Positions 27,719-43,091 are shown, counted from the stretch's first letter. The stretch: DNA of 52,000 nucleotides from Chrysomallon squamiferum (GCA_012295275.1 CM022676.1:2022503-2074502), one strand, 5' to 3'. A program made the numbers and translations. The notes: generated from the letters alone by a model not told the origin.

Positions 27719-28803
27719 TTAAATTAAGAATTTTAATCCTGGTATTTGTCCTTCATTAACACAGGTTGTGTTGGTAGCCAGTGAACTGTGTTTGCATTTT
27801 TGATAGTCTGAAAATACACAAGTAAAGTTACCAGATTTCACATTCCATCTTCCTCTTACACCTTTGAAATATGTCACTCCCTTAATTCTGACAATCAAAT
27901 TGTACTTGGTATACTTGTGTAGCTGTACAGGGGTGGGAAAGTTGACGTCATAGAAAGCAGTGTCTGCGGAAACTGGGGATAAGCAAGCCGATTCAAAAAC
28001 AATTTCATCAGTGGACATTTCACAAACTGAAACACTGACTGTGTGTTTCTCTGAAGAGTTGCTCGGGTTACCATACAACTGTAAACCTTGAAATAAAGCA
28101 TCGGTGTTCAGCCAGAAGATTATTCCTTCATCACATTTTCCACTTCGGTTCAATTCTTCATGAACAAAGTTTTCAAATCTACTGATGAAAATGGGCTTCA
28201 GATTTCCAGATCTCCGAATCGAATTAAATGGAGAAACATCGCAGTTCGGATACACGAACGATCGAAGAATTTTATTTCGTTCAGACTCTGTAAGCAGTTT
28301 TGTAGGAAACACGTTATTGTGGAAGGTAACCTGAATCAAGCAAAGGAAATCGAATTAGATACAGATTTTCATCGAGTACTTGGCGTCTGTTTTCTGGAGT
28401 TATCGCTCTTTGTTGTCGTCTGCATTTAGTTTCACTCCACTTCATGGATGTTTCAAAAACTGACTCCTCGCTGGCGTTCAGGCCATCGGGTTGAATTACC
28501 TTTCTGAAACAATCACGACAAAGATCAGAGAAACTGTCAGACTTCAGTACGTCTTCACCATTCTTCCAAATAAATGTCAGACATTTCTTCATCAAGTCCT
28601 CTTCAGAATACAGATGAGCCTGTTCTAGAAAAACACAGACGTTACGTGACGTCAGCGACGACTCCATGAAGGCTAAACATTTGTTTGTCAGATCTGTGAT
28701 CTCGTATTTCTTAGAGGCATAAAGCAACCCAGTGACATTGCTGCCAGTAATGATGACGTCATCTGTATACACGAATCTGTAATATTAAAAGCTTTTAAAA
28801 GTT

Positions 28804-28898
<95 letters not shown>

Positions 28899-29459
28899 AA
28901 TGGATGGACAACGTCAGGTTTTAAGTACTAGTTCAAACTTGTATTGTGCTTGTGTAGTTGTGGTGCAGTATTGTTTTCCTTTATTGTGAAAAACATTTGA
29001 GAAATGAAATAATCAGCATATGGATCTAAATCATTTTAAATATATCAGAGATATAAGCATTGAACAATACATTTATCTAACAAATACTCTGAAGATTAAG
29101 GTAAATAATAATAATAAAAAAAAAAAAAAAACTTTATTGTTCAAATTTAAGAAGGTTTAGAAAGTCATTTTTGGAAGAATAAAAGTATCTTACGTTAGAA
29201 ATGCTTCAAAAATGTCAGGTTCGATGTCTGGTATGGAAATATATCCTTGTTGTGGTAGCAGTTCTGTGATCAAGTCGAAGAAGACAGAACTGCGCAAACT
29301 CAGGATCAGTCTGTGTGCCTCTATACATTTCCTTTGTTGTCCAACAGTGAAAGTGACGTCACAGAAAATGTGTTTTTGCAGAGAATGTCTCAGGGATTCA
29401 ATCATCGACTTTCCTTTTTGCCAGTTTTGAGTACAACTAGACATTTCATATTTTGCCAT
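27719..29459 (-). pseudogene. Gene B: BTB-BACK-PHR copy with a single 1-bp frameshift
   Basis: Exon 1 is 29459-29194 (266 nt, same phase and donor CTAAC|GTAAG as gene A). Exon 2 is 28776-27719, with acceptor TATTACAG|ATTC. The total, 1324 nt, is not a multiple of three. One extra base near 28320, just after RFPLLDSGY, moves the BACK end into a stop (LPQ*), while the remainder (NNVFPTKLLTESE through the PHR) stays open in the next frame. Everything else is well preserved: BTB (CDVTFTVGQQRK, AHRLILSLRSSVFF), BACK (VFLEQAHLY) and PHR ending GQIPGLKFLI. The BTB domain is the most divergent of the four copies (LITELLPQQGYISIPD). A very recent inactivation, a polymorphism or an assembly error are all possible. 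A 3' splice site lies just upstream of the ATG (ccgccag|gttc). Confidence 0.8.
28807..28896. repeat. (GA)n in the gene B intron; (CT)n on the coding strand
   Basis: Pure GA of about 90 bp, 30 nt from the exon-2 acceptor. Confidence 0.95.
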
Positions 29460-30595
29460 TTTATTTACTCATTGAGATGAACCTGGCGGAAAAAAATAAA
29501 ATAATAATAATACAAAAATACAGTTGTATGAGTGTGTACCATAGATAGATATTCACATGTAGACAAATACATGTACACATGCTCGAATGCCGAAGACTCG
29601 GTATACACTCAAATCCAAACAAACAACATACACACAGGCACACTCACACATAACACGCACACATACAGAAATATACAGTTACATATCTTTATTTACATAA
29701 AAAAAAAACATACAAAACACACAGAAAATATACGGCAGACACATAAAAATACGGACGCAGATACAGACAAAGCTCACAGAAATACACATTTACGCACACA
29801 CATACAGACACACACATACACACAGCTACAACACGCCCACACACTCACATAGGCATTCAACGACAAAACAGACTTTCATATATGAACAACTTATACAGCC
29901 ACCTAAACGCACACGCACGCACTCACACACGTATCTACAGTTAATAGATTGAGAAATCCAGTCACTTTATGGCACTCATTAATTACTCTGTTGAAATATA
30001 AAAATAAGAACAAAAAATAATAATAAATAAATGAAATAAAATGTACGTGCATTTCACCATTCTACGGATCCAGATCTTTTTTTTTTGTCCTTATCTTCAT
30101 CTATATCTGTCTATCTATCTTTCCATCTATCTATCTATCTATTACATTTTAGAGATTCAGGCTACGACTCCTTGATAAACAGATAACAATACTGAGAATA
30201 GAAAAGTTTACAAAGAATAATAATTAGAATAACGAAGGAAAAAGAAAATAAAATACCCGTACTTATGGGGGAAAAAAAAAAAAGTACTCTTAATAAATAT
30301 TAGATCTAAATTTCAAAATTTTCAAAACTTTGTGTAACTGATAACTGAATTTGGAATCAAACAGTGTAACTGTGCTACAGTTTTAAATGACAATGTTGTT
30401 TAATGGACTCTGTGACATGAATGAAAAGGCGTCACGTAAATAAATAGTTCGTTGAGACGTTTTCTTTTAAATAACAAAGAAAAACGAAATTTATAAGAAA
30501 TAACGTTATTAGTTATATTAATAAATAGCTAGAACAAACGTCACAACAGAAAATACGGGTATTAATCAATCGTAATAAAATATATCAGTGTTTAC

Positions 30596-30653
30596 CTGTA
30601 GTTTTATTCTGAAATTACTTCCTTGTTCACGACTGACCCACTTTCTGTTTCAG
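30596..30653 (-). promoter_or_regulatory. Gene B first exon U1
   Basis: The minus strand holds GAAACAGAAA (30651-30642), then AGGAAGTAA, then the donor CTACAG|GTAAAC at 30596/30595. It is homologous to the gene A element at 18773. The 5' end is undetermined. Confidence 0.5.
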
Positions 30654-30760
30654 CTGAGATATTTATAAACAGTAACTAAATAAATCTCAGTTGGGGAAAA
30701 ATATTCTTGCTATATATATATATACATAAATGTAATAAAATAACGTGTATATGTTGTCGT

Positions 30761-30821
<61 letters not shown>

Positions 30822-30994
30822 TGTGTGTCGATGAGGGAGTTTTATGTGTGTTAGTGAGTGCACATGTGAATTTGTGTGTTACCTGCTGACACAGTCAATT
30901 TCAGATCCCACTAATATTTCTGAAAATATCGGAATTTCCACATTACTAATACTATTTAATTAAATAAATACAAGATATCAGTATTTAAACCTAC

Positions 30995-31095
30995 CTGTAT
31001 CGTTCTGTCGCTAGTATTTCACAACTGAAACTACTTCCTTGTACACGATTGACTTTCCGAGAAATGAGAACAGTATAACCTAGTTTCTGTTTCTG
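30995..31095 (-). promoter_or_regulatory. Gene B first exon U2
   Basis: GAAACAGAAA lies at 31093-31084. The GAS-type TTCCGAGAA lies at 31055-31063 on the plus strand. The donor ATACAG|GTAGGT is at 30995/30994. It matches the gene A element at 19141 closely, although the flanks have diverged, which hints at selection on this segment. Confidence 0.5.
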
Positions 31096-31389
31096 ATGAA
31101 ATATTTGTAAACAATAATAAAAACAATATCAGTGAAATGTTTCTGAATAATAAGAAAGGTATTCGTTAGATATAGAAATATAATGAACAAATAAATTATA
31201 ATATTAAATATATCTAATAAATAATGACGTAGTCGAGTATTTCACCTAAAAGACCTTTGACCTGGTTCATTTCAGGAGAGATAACTCAAGAGAATAAATC
31301 ACTGAACAGTATCTTTCAGTAAATTAGTTTTCATTGGTGACAGAAGTAACGTGTTGGAATAAACTCAGGACAATTCACAGTACTAACAA

Positions 31390-31720
31390 ACACAGTTTAG
31401 ATGTAATGTTTATTTAAAACAGTTTAGACGTAATGTTTATTTAACACATTTTAGTCATAACGTTTATTTAACACAGTTTAGTGGTAATGCTTATTTAACA
31501 CAGTTTAGTTGTAATGTTTATTTAACACAGTTTAGGCGTAATATTTATTTAACACAGTTTAGTCGTAATATTTATATAACACACTTTAGTCATAATTTTG
31601 ATGTAACACAGTTTAGTTGTAATGTTGATGCAGCACACTTTAATTGTAATGTTGATGTAACACAGTTTAATCGTGATGTTTGTGTAACACAGTTTAGTTG
31701 TAATGTTTATTTAACTGCTC
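31390..31720. repeat. 27-bp minisatellite upstream of gene B
   Basis: About 12 degenerate copies of the same TAATGTTTATTTAACACAGT unit, with a branch variant (TTGATGTAACACAG). The longest of the four arrays. Confidence 0.85.
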
Positions 31721-32614
31721 TAATCACTGTACATTTCCTATTTTCAAAGACTTTTTACAACAGTTACTTGGTTAATAGTTAGTGAGGAATGATTTAGTTT
31801 CGCGTACGTAAATGACAAATATCTTTCTTAAAAAGAATAAAAATCCAGGATAGACGTGCATTTGTCGATTATATGAACAATAAAGGTCCTTTTCTCATAT
31901 TCCATATAATTACGTTCTAGAATTTCACATAGCAACCCCTTGATAAACAGCTAACAAGGATGTGACTGGAAAAGTTAACAGTTCAGCAGGCAATTTTGTT
32001 TTCAAGGCAATAAATTGGTGACAAAGTCGTTTGCCTTTCTGATTTGATTTAGTTTGTAATATTGCTGGTTTTAACTGATAATTAGAGAAATCATTCAATT
32101 AATATAAAAATGTTAAATTCGCCATTAGTCGTATAGTAGTAATCTATTCTATAACTACCTTTGACAGTAATAATTCTATCCCCTAAAATGTTTGTCCCAT
32201 TATGTTGCTGCTACAGTGATAGCAACTAAGAATTGTGCTTTAAACTTAGCTTACATTCGGTTTTATAAACTTGAAAGTCTGCAAATTTGAGATAGTTATC
32301 TTGCTTTTTTAACGAGATATAAGCATTTAATAACTGTCCATCAAGGTCTCTGACTCAGTAAAGCCTGAAACAGGGGATAAAATTTGCTCAAAGTTTTGGA
32401 AGTTAAAACTGCTGTAACTTGGTTATTTTCAAGTTATTATCATAAACACGACATAATTATTTCTGTTTTAATAACATGAATTAGGACAGATGACAGTCTA
32501 GTATGTGAATGACGTAACAAATTACATGTCATATTTCAGTTATTGTGATGCAGATTAAATGATCTTCTATCACAAAGTTCGTTTTCTTGAAACTGTTGTT
32601 TACTAAGCCAAAAT

Positions 32615-34603
<1,989 letters not shown>

Positions 34604-35474
34604 TGTATTTATTTACTGACGTTAGGCTGGGAAAAAGAAAAAAAGAAATGTATCTGAGTGCGTACTGTAGATATCTGTTCACATGTAGACAAATAAATGT
34701 AAAAACACACATTCACTGAGACACGCACACGCACACATTAACAGACACACATATCTAGATAGGTGAACACCCAACAGGCACAAATACTGAAATATAAAGA
34801 ATTACATACATTTATCCACACAAAATACACCCATCGAACTGACATTCAAAACACACACATGCATAGAAAATCATCGGCCAGACACATAAAACATACGGGC
34901 ACAGATATAGACAAAGCTCATAGAAATACACATTTGCACAAACACACATAGGGACACATACACACACACGGAGACATACCGCAAGCAAACACACTCACAC
35001 ACAGATACAACGAACAAATAGAAACAGTTTCATGTATGAACAACTTGCAGACACACCCAAACACATACGCTCGCACTCACACGATACATATGGGTAAATC
35101 AGTCATTTTATATCGCACCCATTTATTACTCTCCTTTGACATATAATGTTCAGATTGTTGGAATTTATTAATTAGTTCGATCTATTGGCAGACATTAAGA
35201 ATTGCCAGTTTGTACGAAACTAAGATCATACTAACAAAAAAATTGTTTTAAACAGCACATTTTATCAGCTTTAAATCTGGGTTGTTCTCATTGGAGTGTT
35301 ACTCATCTTAATGCGTTATTGTAATTATATGATATAAAAATACTAACACAATAAAAATAGTCTCAATATTATTATTATAATTATTATTATTATTATTATT
35401 ATCATTATTATAACTGTTTTTTTTTGTTGTTGTTGTTACTGTTGTTATTATCGTTATTGTTGTTACTATTATTA

Positions 35475-35523
<49 letters not shown>

Positions 35524-36081
35524 TGTTGTTGTTGTTGTTACTGTTAAACATACAATAAAGGAATGAATCTAACGGTATATGAAAGAAATATCAGAGTTCA
35601 CCATCTCAGTTATATTTTATGTTTGTTTTAGTTGATAGTCAACTCAAGTCTCACCAAAATGAAATGTCGTAATAATAATAATAATAATAATAATAACGAA
35701 AGAAAATTTAAAAGTAATAATAAAAAGTGAAAGCAAAAAAAAAAAAAAAAAAAAAAAAAAACGTATTTATAATTATTGAATAAAAGTACTCTTAATAAAG
35801 ATTAGATATATATTTCAAAATCACGTAAACTTTGTATAACTGATAACTGAATTTGGATCCAAACAGTATAATTCACCTACAGCTTTTTACAACAATTTTT
35901 ATTAATGGCCTATGTGACATAAATGTAATCTCGTCACGTAAATAAATATTTCATAAATAACAAAGGAAAACGAACTTGATAAGAAATAACGTTATTGATT
36001 GTGTTAATAAATATCTAGACCAGACGTTACAGCAGAAAATACAGGTATTAATTAATAGTAATACAATGTATGAGTATTTAC

Positions 36082-36142
36082 CTGCAGTGTTTCGGTTCTG
36101 AAATTACTTCCTTGGTAACAACTGACCCAGTTTCTGTTTCAG
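36082..36142 (-). promoter_or_regulatory. Gene C first exon U1
   Basis: GAAACAGAAA lies at 36140-36131 on the minus strand, followed by AGGAAGTAA and the donor CTGCAG|GTAAAT at 36082/36081. It has the same layout as in genes A and B. Confidence 0.5.
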
Positions 36143-36418
36143 CTTAGATATTTATAAACAGTAACTAAATAAATCTCATTTGGAGAAAAATATTCTTGAT
36201 ATATATAAAAAATTGTAATAAAAAATGTGTATATGTGTGCCTGTGTGTTCGTGTGTGAAAGAGTTTTTCTGCGTGTTAATGTGTGTGTACGTGTGAATTT
36301 GAGTGTTACATGATGACAAAATCTATTTTCGACCCCACTAATATTATTTAATGAAAATATCCGAATTTCCACACTACTAATATTATTTCATTAAAGTAAT
36401 ACCAGTATTTAAACCTAC

Positions 36419-36519
36419 CTGTATCATTCTGTCGCTAGTATTTCACAACTGAAACTACTTCCTTGTATGCGACTGACTTTCCGAGAAATCAATAATATAA
36501 AACCTAGTTTTTGTTTCAG
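36419..36519 (-). promoter_or_regulatory. Gene C first exon U2
   Basis: TTCCGAGAA lies at 36479-36487 on the plus strand, with the donor ATACAG|GTAGGT at 36419/36418. The IRF-like site carries one change (GAAACAAAAA, 36517-36508). Confidence 0.45.
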
Positions 36520-36675
36520 TTGAAATATTTGTAAACAATAACTTAACAGTTATCAGTGAAATATTTATGAATAATAAGAAAACATAGTCCTTAGATATAA
36601 AAGTATAATAAAATAATAAATTATAATATTGCATATATCTAATAAACAATTATCGATTCGAGTATTTCACCTAAA

Positions 36676-36688
36676 TGACCTTTGACCT
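36676..36688. promoter_or_regulatory. DR1 nuclear-receptor-type element upstream of gene C
   Basis: TGACCTTTGACCT on the plus strand is an exact direct repeat of the AGGTCA half-site with 1-bp spacing (the HNF4/RXR-type DR1). Degenerate forms lie at the equivalent place in A (about 19395), B (about 31250) and D (about 44040), about 0.15-0.25 kb beyond the U2 position (U2 is not found in D). Function is inferred only. Confidence 0.4.
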
Positions 36689-36821
36689 GGATTATTTCAG
36701 GAGAGATAAGTCTTGAGAAATAAATCAGTAAACAGTAGCGGTTACCAAATTATTTTTGACTGGTGACAATGTTAAAGTGTTTGAATAAACAGAGGACAAT
36801 TTATAAGTGCTACCAAACACA

Positions 36822-37010
36822 GTTTAGTCGTAATGTTTATTTATCACAATTTAGTCGTTATATTTATTTATCACAGTTTAATCCTAATATTTATTTATCA
36901 CAGTTCAGTGGTATTGTTTATATACTCAGTTTAGTCGTAATGTTTATTTAAGACAGTTTAATCGTAAACTTTATATAACAGAGTTTAGTCGTAATGTTTA
37001 TTTAACAACA
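36822..37010. repeat. 27-bp minisatellite upstream of gene C
   Basis: Six to seven copies of the unit with TTTATCACAG variants. Confidence 0.8.
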
Positions 37011-37959
37011 ACAATAACAACACGGTAGTGGTTATACTGTAAATTTCCAAATTTATTTTAATAGATATAAGCGATTTTCCACAGCAAGTACTTCATCAAT
37101 ATTTAATGAAGAATGATTCAATTTTATTAAAACCTGCAAATTTACTAAGCGTAATTTTGTATACCTTTTAAACATTAGCATCATTAATCTTTGGCGCAAC
37201 TAGGTAAAAAAAAAAAAAAAAAAATATAGAAAAAAAAGAGAAATCTTTCTTAACACAAACAGGATGAAAATCCAGGCCGGACGTTTCTGCAATTCACAAT
37301 TCTACGGATAAAGATCAATTTTGTGTTTATCTTTTCTTTTTTATTCCCATGGTAATTACGTTCTAGAGCTTCATGTTACGACTCCTTGGTAAACAGCTAA
37401 CAACACTGTGAATTGAAAAGTTTACAAAGATAATCTTATCTTTAAACTAATAAACTACTGATAAAGTCATTTGTCTTTTTGAATATCACCGAGAGTAGTC
37501 TAATCTGTGCAAGTGTCACGTGACAACTCGTCAAATGTATTTTATAACTACCCTTCATAATAACAATGTTCTACTCAGAAAATTATGTGCCATTACTTTT
37601 TGTTCATTAAGAGATCGCTATTAATTAATTAATTAATTTGATATAACATTAGCTTATATACAATTTTATGAAGTTCATACAGGTACCTTGCTGTTTTTAG
37701 AGAGATTATAAGAAGTGAATGTCTTTCATCACGGTATTTGTCTCAAGAAAACTTCAAATTCTAGACCAAGAATGACCGAAATTTTCGCAAGTTAAAGCTG
37801 CTGTCACTGTGTTATTTTCAAGTTATTATCGTAAATATGATCTCATTTGATTTTAGATGGAAAGTTTTGTGTGTGTAGAGGACTACATGTTAAGGCCTAT
37901 CACAACAACACCAGTATTATTTAATTAAAGTAAAATAAAATATCAGTATTTAGACCTAC

Positions 37960-38060
37960 CTGTAACGTTCTGTCACTGGTATTTCACAACTGAAATTACT
38001 TTGTCGTACACGACTGTCTTTTCGAGAAATCAGAACAGTAAAACCTAGTTTCTATTTCAG
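37960..38060 (-). promoter_or_regulatory. Extra U2-like element between genes C and D
   Basis: This is a third, more decayed copy of the U2 segment. It has donor TTACAG|GTAGGT at 37960/37959, an IRF-like site changed to GAAATAGAAA (38058-38049), and a GAS site that has lost its spacing (TTTTCGAGAA). It sits upstream of gene C and suggests duplication of the promoter segment independent of the coding exons. Confidence 0.4.
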
Positions 38061-38521
38061 CTGAAAGATGTACAAACAATAAGAAAAGAAATGTCAGTTA
38101 AAAGTTTATGAATAATAAGAAAAGTATTCCTTTGGTATAAAAATAATAATTACAAAAATAAAAATATTTAACAAATAATTATCGAATTGAGTATTTGGTT
38201 GAGCTCAGGTTAGATAACTCAATATAATATTTTAATAAATAATATCTTTCACTAAATGATTTATCATAGGTGACAAAGTTACAATACTGACATAAACTAA
38301 TAGTTATTAATAAATATTTAGTAGCTATCACAAATAATTTAGTTGTGTCTCTTCATAAGAGGAATTTCTTAAATTCATTTTATAATATTAAATTTAGCAG
38401 TTTTTATCACAACATGTTGTTATGTTTACTTTTGTTGTTGTTAAAACAACAACAATACTAATAATAATAATAACAACTACTACTACTACTTCTACAACCA
38501 ATAACATTAATATTATTATAA

Positions 38522-38559
<38 letters not shown>

Positions 38560-39313
38560 TATTACAATTATTACATTTTTTTTTTGAAGAATTATAATTT
38601 TTTTTTACATATTTGATACATGTTTAATACATTATTTTATATACTTGGTCCATTTGATATATATGCAGAGCAGTATTTTATATACCTAGTACATTTGTTT
38701 CGTATATAGAATATAATTTTATGTAAATACTACATTTAGTGCATATTTAGAACATTATTTTGTATACTTAGTATATTTATTACACATTTAAAACATCATT
38801 TTATATATCTAGGACATTTGATATTTATATTTAACATGATTTTATTTACTTAATATATTTGATACATAGAAAATTGATTTATAGATTTAGAACATTTAGT
38901 GGATATTCAGAACATTATTTTATATGCTTATTCGACTTAATGCATATTTAGAGTATTATTCTATATTCACAGTAATTTAATGTATTACCCGAAGTTCAGT
39001 TTTATTATAAGAATAATTTTTACCCAGGTATTAGTCACTTTTCACTTGTGGAACTTTAATATTAATGTATTTCAATTTGTTTTTACATAAAGATGTTTTA
39101 ACATTAACACATCAGAATGTAAAGAAAAATACGTATCCCAATTATATCTGTTTTAATAACATGAAATTAATGATGAATTAGGACACAATACAGTCTAATA
39201 TGTAATGATGTAAGAAGTTCCATGTCATATACAAGTTATTCAGATGCAGATTGAATCATTTTCTAATCAGTCACAAAACTGGTTTCCTTCAACTGTAGTT
39301 TACCAACTGAAAT

Positions 39314-40352
39314 TTAAACTAAGAATTTTAATCCTGGTATTTGTCCCTCATTAACACAGGTTGCGTTGGTAGCCACTGAACTGTGTTTGCATTTTTGATA
39401 GTCTGAAAATACACAAGTAAAGTTACCAGATTTCACATTCCATCTTCCTCTTACACGTTTGAAATATGCCACTCCCTTAATTCTGACAATCAAATTGTAC
39501 TTGGTATACTTGTGTAGCTGTACATGGGTGGGAAAGTTGACGTCATAGAAAGCAGTGTCTGCAGAAACTGTGGATAAGCAAGCCGATTCAAAAACAATTT
39601 CATCAGTGGACATTTCACAAACTGAAACACTGACTGAGTGTTTCTCTGAACAATTGTTCTGGTTACCATACAACTGTAAACCTTGAAATAAAGCATCGGT
39701 GTTCAACCAGAACATTGTTCCGTTATCAAAAATTCCACTTCGACATATTACTTCATCAACACAGCGTTCAAATCTGCTGATTAGAATGGGCTTGTTTTCC
39801 CCAATTGTGGATCTCTTATTAGATCTCGGGATCGATTTAGATCGAGAAACATTTTCCCCAATTGTGGATATCATTTTAGATCTTCGGTTCGATGTAGACG
39901 GAGAAACCTTTTCTTCAGATTCTGGTAGCTGTTTTAGTCGATGTAATCTGCGTCAAGCAAAGGATTTTGTCCGAGCACTTCTCGTCTGTTTTCTGGAGTT
40001 ATCTCTCTTTGTTGTCGTCTCTATTCAGCCTCACTTGATTTCATGGATGTTTCGAAAACTGACCCCTCGCTGGCGTTCAGGTCACCTGACTTCAGCACGT
40101 TGTCACCATTCTTCGAAGAATGTGTCAGACTTTCTTTCGTCAAGTCCTCTTTAGTATACAGATGTGCCAGTTTTAGAAGAACACAGGCGTCACGTGACGT
40201 CAACAACGACTCCATGTAGGCTAAACATTTGTTTGACAGTTCTGCCATCTCATATTTCTTAGAGGCATAAAGCAACCCAGTGACATTGCTGCGAGTAATG
40301 ATGACGTTGTCACTGTATATAAATCTGTAATATTAAAATAGTTTAAATGTTC

Positions 40353-40448
<96 letters not shown>

Positions 40449-40971
40449 CTGATGCTGCTATTCCTTTTATTATTGCTTTTTTCAAGAGAAATAGAAAAAC
40501 AAAGTATGGAAAAGTCTGGATTTAAACACCTTTAAATATATCAGAAATATATATTCAGAGTGAAAAATGTAATTTTAGAGACAAATACTCTTGACATTTA
40601 TGTGAACAAAAAAGGATATAAAAAAAAATAATAATAATATATGTATATATCAAAGTAACTTTATGAATAATTGTTTAAAATTAGGAAAGTTAAAAAAGTC
40701 TTTACGTTAGAAATGCTTCAAAAATGTCAGGTTCGATGTCTGTTATGGAAATTTCATCTTGTTCTGATAACAATCCTGTCATCATGGCGAAGAATACAGA
40801 ACTGCGCAGACTAAGAATCAGTCTGTGAGCCTCTATACGTTTCCGTTCTTGTCCAACAATGAAAATGACGTCACAGAGAATTTTGTTTTGCAGAGAAAAT
40901 CTCAGACATTCCGTGACCGACTTTCCTTTTTGCCAGTTGTCAGTGAAAGCAGACGTTCCTTCTGTTGCCAT
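39314..40971 (-). pseudogene. Copy D: disrupted, mosaic BTB-BACK-PHR pseudogene
   Basis: Exon 1 (40971-40706) is fully open and C-like (FTDNWQKGKSVTECLRFSLQ), with donor CTAAC|GTAAAG. Exon 2 begins at 40324 (TATTACAG|ATTT). Four kinds of damage are visible: a deletion of about 55 nt that removes the SFSDLCRDC segment of BACK; a Cys-to-stop change just after SSEAE (about 40022); a further deletion near 39965; and a total length that is not a multiple of three. The linker and PHR downstream are open (39874-39314). The linker (RFERCVDEVICRSGIFDNG) matches gene C, whereas the PHR (SADTAFYDVNFPT, GRWNVKSGNFTCVFSDY) matches gene B. A decayed retroelement sits in its 5' intron. Confidence 0.85.
40355..40444. 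repeat. (GA)n in the copy D intron; (CT)n on the coding strand
   Basis: About 90 bp of GA, 30 nt from the exon-2 acceptor, retained even though the copy is dead. Confidence 0.95.
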
Positions 40972-41055
40972 TTTATTTACTTATTGATTTTAACCTGAAA
41001 GAAAAAAGAAAAAAAAAAAAGAAAGAATAATAATAATAATCAGTTGTATTCAAGT

Positions 41056-43033
41056 ATGACGGTAAACCGTTTTTTTTTTTACCTTACGAAGTAGGGCCTC
41101 ATAACCATACCCTAATAGGGCCTCGTTCTAGCTGTGCAAAGTTTACTAAGCGCAGTTTAGTTTATATCTACTTATAGAATCCGCTGATAATTATTTATTT
41201 ATTTATTTATTTTTTAAACTTATTATAATATTTTATATTATTGCACTTTTAATGTACAGATTTTGAAAATGTCGGTAACATATTTACTATTTACCTAAAT
41301 AGAATACTTTAAGACAGTTTAACATGCCTTAATTATCTAAGTAAGTGAATATGTTACCCATTCATTTCTACAAATATTCCTACCAGTATGTATTAATTAA
41401 ATATCTACTGTTAGTTAACCGTAATCCAATTACTGAAATCACCTAACAATTAACGATCTTTAGCGAGAGACAAAGGGTACTTTTTTCACGGAAAATTAAA
41501 AGAATTAAGAATTATAATATTTCATTTAACGCCAACTTCAACGTCCTCAACCACTAAGTAATAAGTATATATCTGTAAAATAAGTAATTATCTTTGTAAT
41601 ATAAATATTGTGTTTTGTTTTGGTGTTCATAGTGGATACTTAATATTATATATAGTGTATATCTGTAGTATATGCAAATATTTTTATCTGTTATAATAAA
41701 CCGTCACAGTTTCTTAATTACACAGTCAGTGGGTTCACCAAAGGCGCAAACCCTAGAAAGAAACAAGCCATATTTTAACTGGGTCGTTAGCACTTGAAAG
41801 CTAACACTCCTATGCACTGTCAAGGTCCTCTCACCAGACTGGTCGTTAAAGAAATCTTCGAATCAGTAAACGTGGGCTTTTTTATTATTTGTTCTAAACA
41901 TTCTTTTATTTCGTAAATTGGTATAGTGACAGTTAGTTTATGTTTAGTGCCACTGATGAACAACATTAGCATATTATTAAATGGATATCGATTGTCTGAA
42001 TAATCCTTCTATTAAGTTTATCAAACGTAGTGGAAGGGCAGAACTAGTGTTGTTGGCAAAAAGTAGGAAAAGTTCTATTGCGAAATGTGAAAAATTAAGT
42101 GAGGTTCGAGACACTTTAATTGCTGCACTCTTCGTGGATAAGCAACTATATTGATAATGATGACCAGATAGACGATAGTGGAGAGGATATACTTACAAAG
42201 ATACATCCTAGTATAGATATGTTTGGTAATGCGGAATTAACTGTTGACCAGAGAATTAAGCTTAAAAGTTAGAGAGAGAGAAAGAGAAAGATGAATTCAC
42301 ACTAGCAGAAAAACAGCTGAATAGAGATTTTCAAATAGCCAACCTTAGACTGTTACATGAGGATAAGATGGAGGTAATGGATAAGACAAGTCAAGGGAAT
42401 CACAATGGGGGATTTAGAATTAATGATTCTTATCGGTCTGTCCCTACTTTTGATGAAAATGATGTAGAGCGATTCTTTAAGCATTTTGAATGGGTTGCTA
42501 AAGAACTGAAATGGCATCAGAACTTTCGGTGTCTTCTGATGCAGAATAGATTGAGAGGGAAAACTAGCGAAGCCTAACACAATTCATCTGATGAAAGTGC
42601 TAGGATTTATTCCCAGTCAAAAGAAGCGATTTTAAGGACGTACCGGTTAACTCGCAAGGCTAACAGACAAATGTTTAGAAATGTTAGGAAAAATGAAACA
42701 GAAACGTATGGTGAGTTTACGTCACAGAAAGACGGGTTGTTTGATAACTGGGCTCGCTCACACGACACTCAGGGTAATTAGGAAAAATCATGAGAGCCGA
42801 TTATCTTAGAAGAGGTTAAGAATTGTTTGTCGGTTAGTGTACGCGTATATTTAGAAGATCAAAAGGTAGAAACGGTAAGGGGGCAGCAATTAATGCAGAT
42901 ACATATGTTTTGGTACATAGAGCTCAGAATAATGTTTCCAGTTATAATAAGGCGCAATCCCTAGATAAGAAACGAGCCATATTTTGATAGGGTCGTTAGC
43001 ACCTGTTATGCGCTGGCAATGACTGCGTACAAC

Positions 43034-43091
<58 letters not shown>

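Larger units (their letters stand above)
29480..32600. other. Gene B 5' intron and upstream region
   Basis: Homologous to the gene A upstream region through the U1 and U2 exons and the 27-bp array, with CA-rich sequence (29560-29940) and (GT)n at 30768-30820. The part beyond 31730 aligns more loosely to A and C. No further exon was seen. Confidence 0.75.
34620..39300. other. Gene C 5' intron, upstream region and 3' flank of copy D
   Basis: CA-rich intron (34700-35090), (ATT/GTT)n at 35370-35545, poly(A) at 35735-35760, first exons U1/U2/U2', the 27-bp array, then AT-rich D flank with (ATT)n at 38520-38570. No other gene was seen. Confidence 0.75.
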
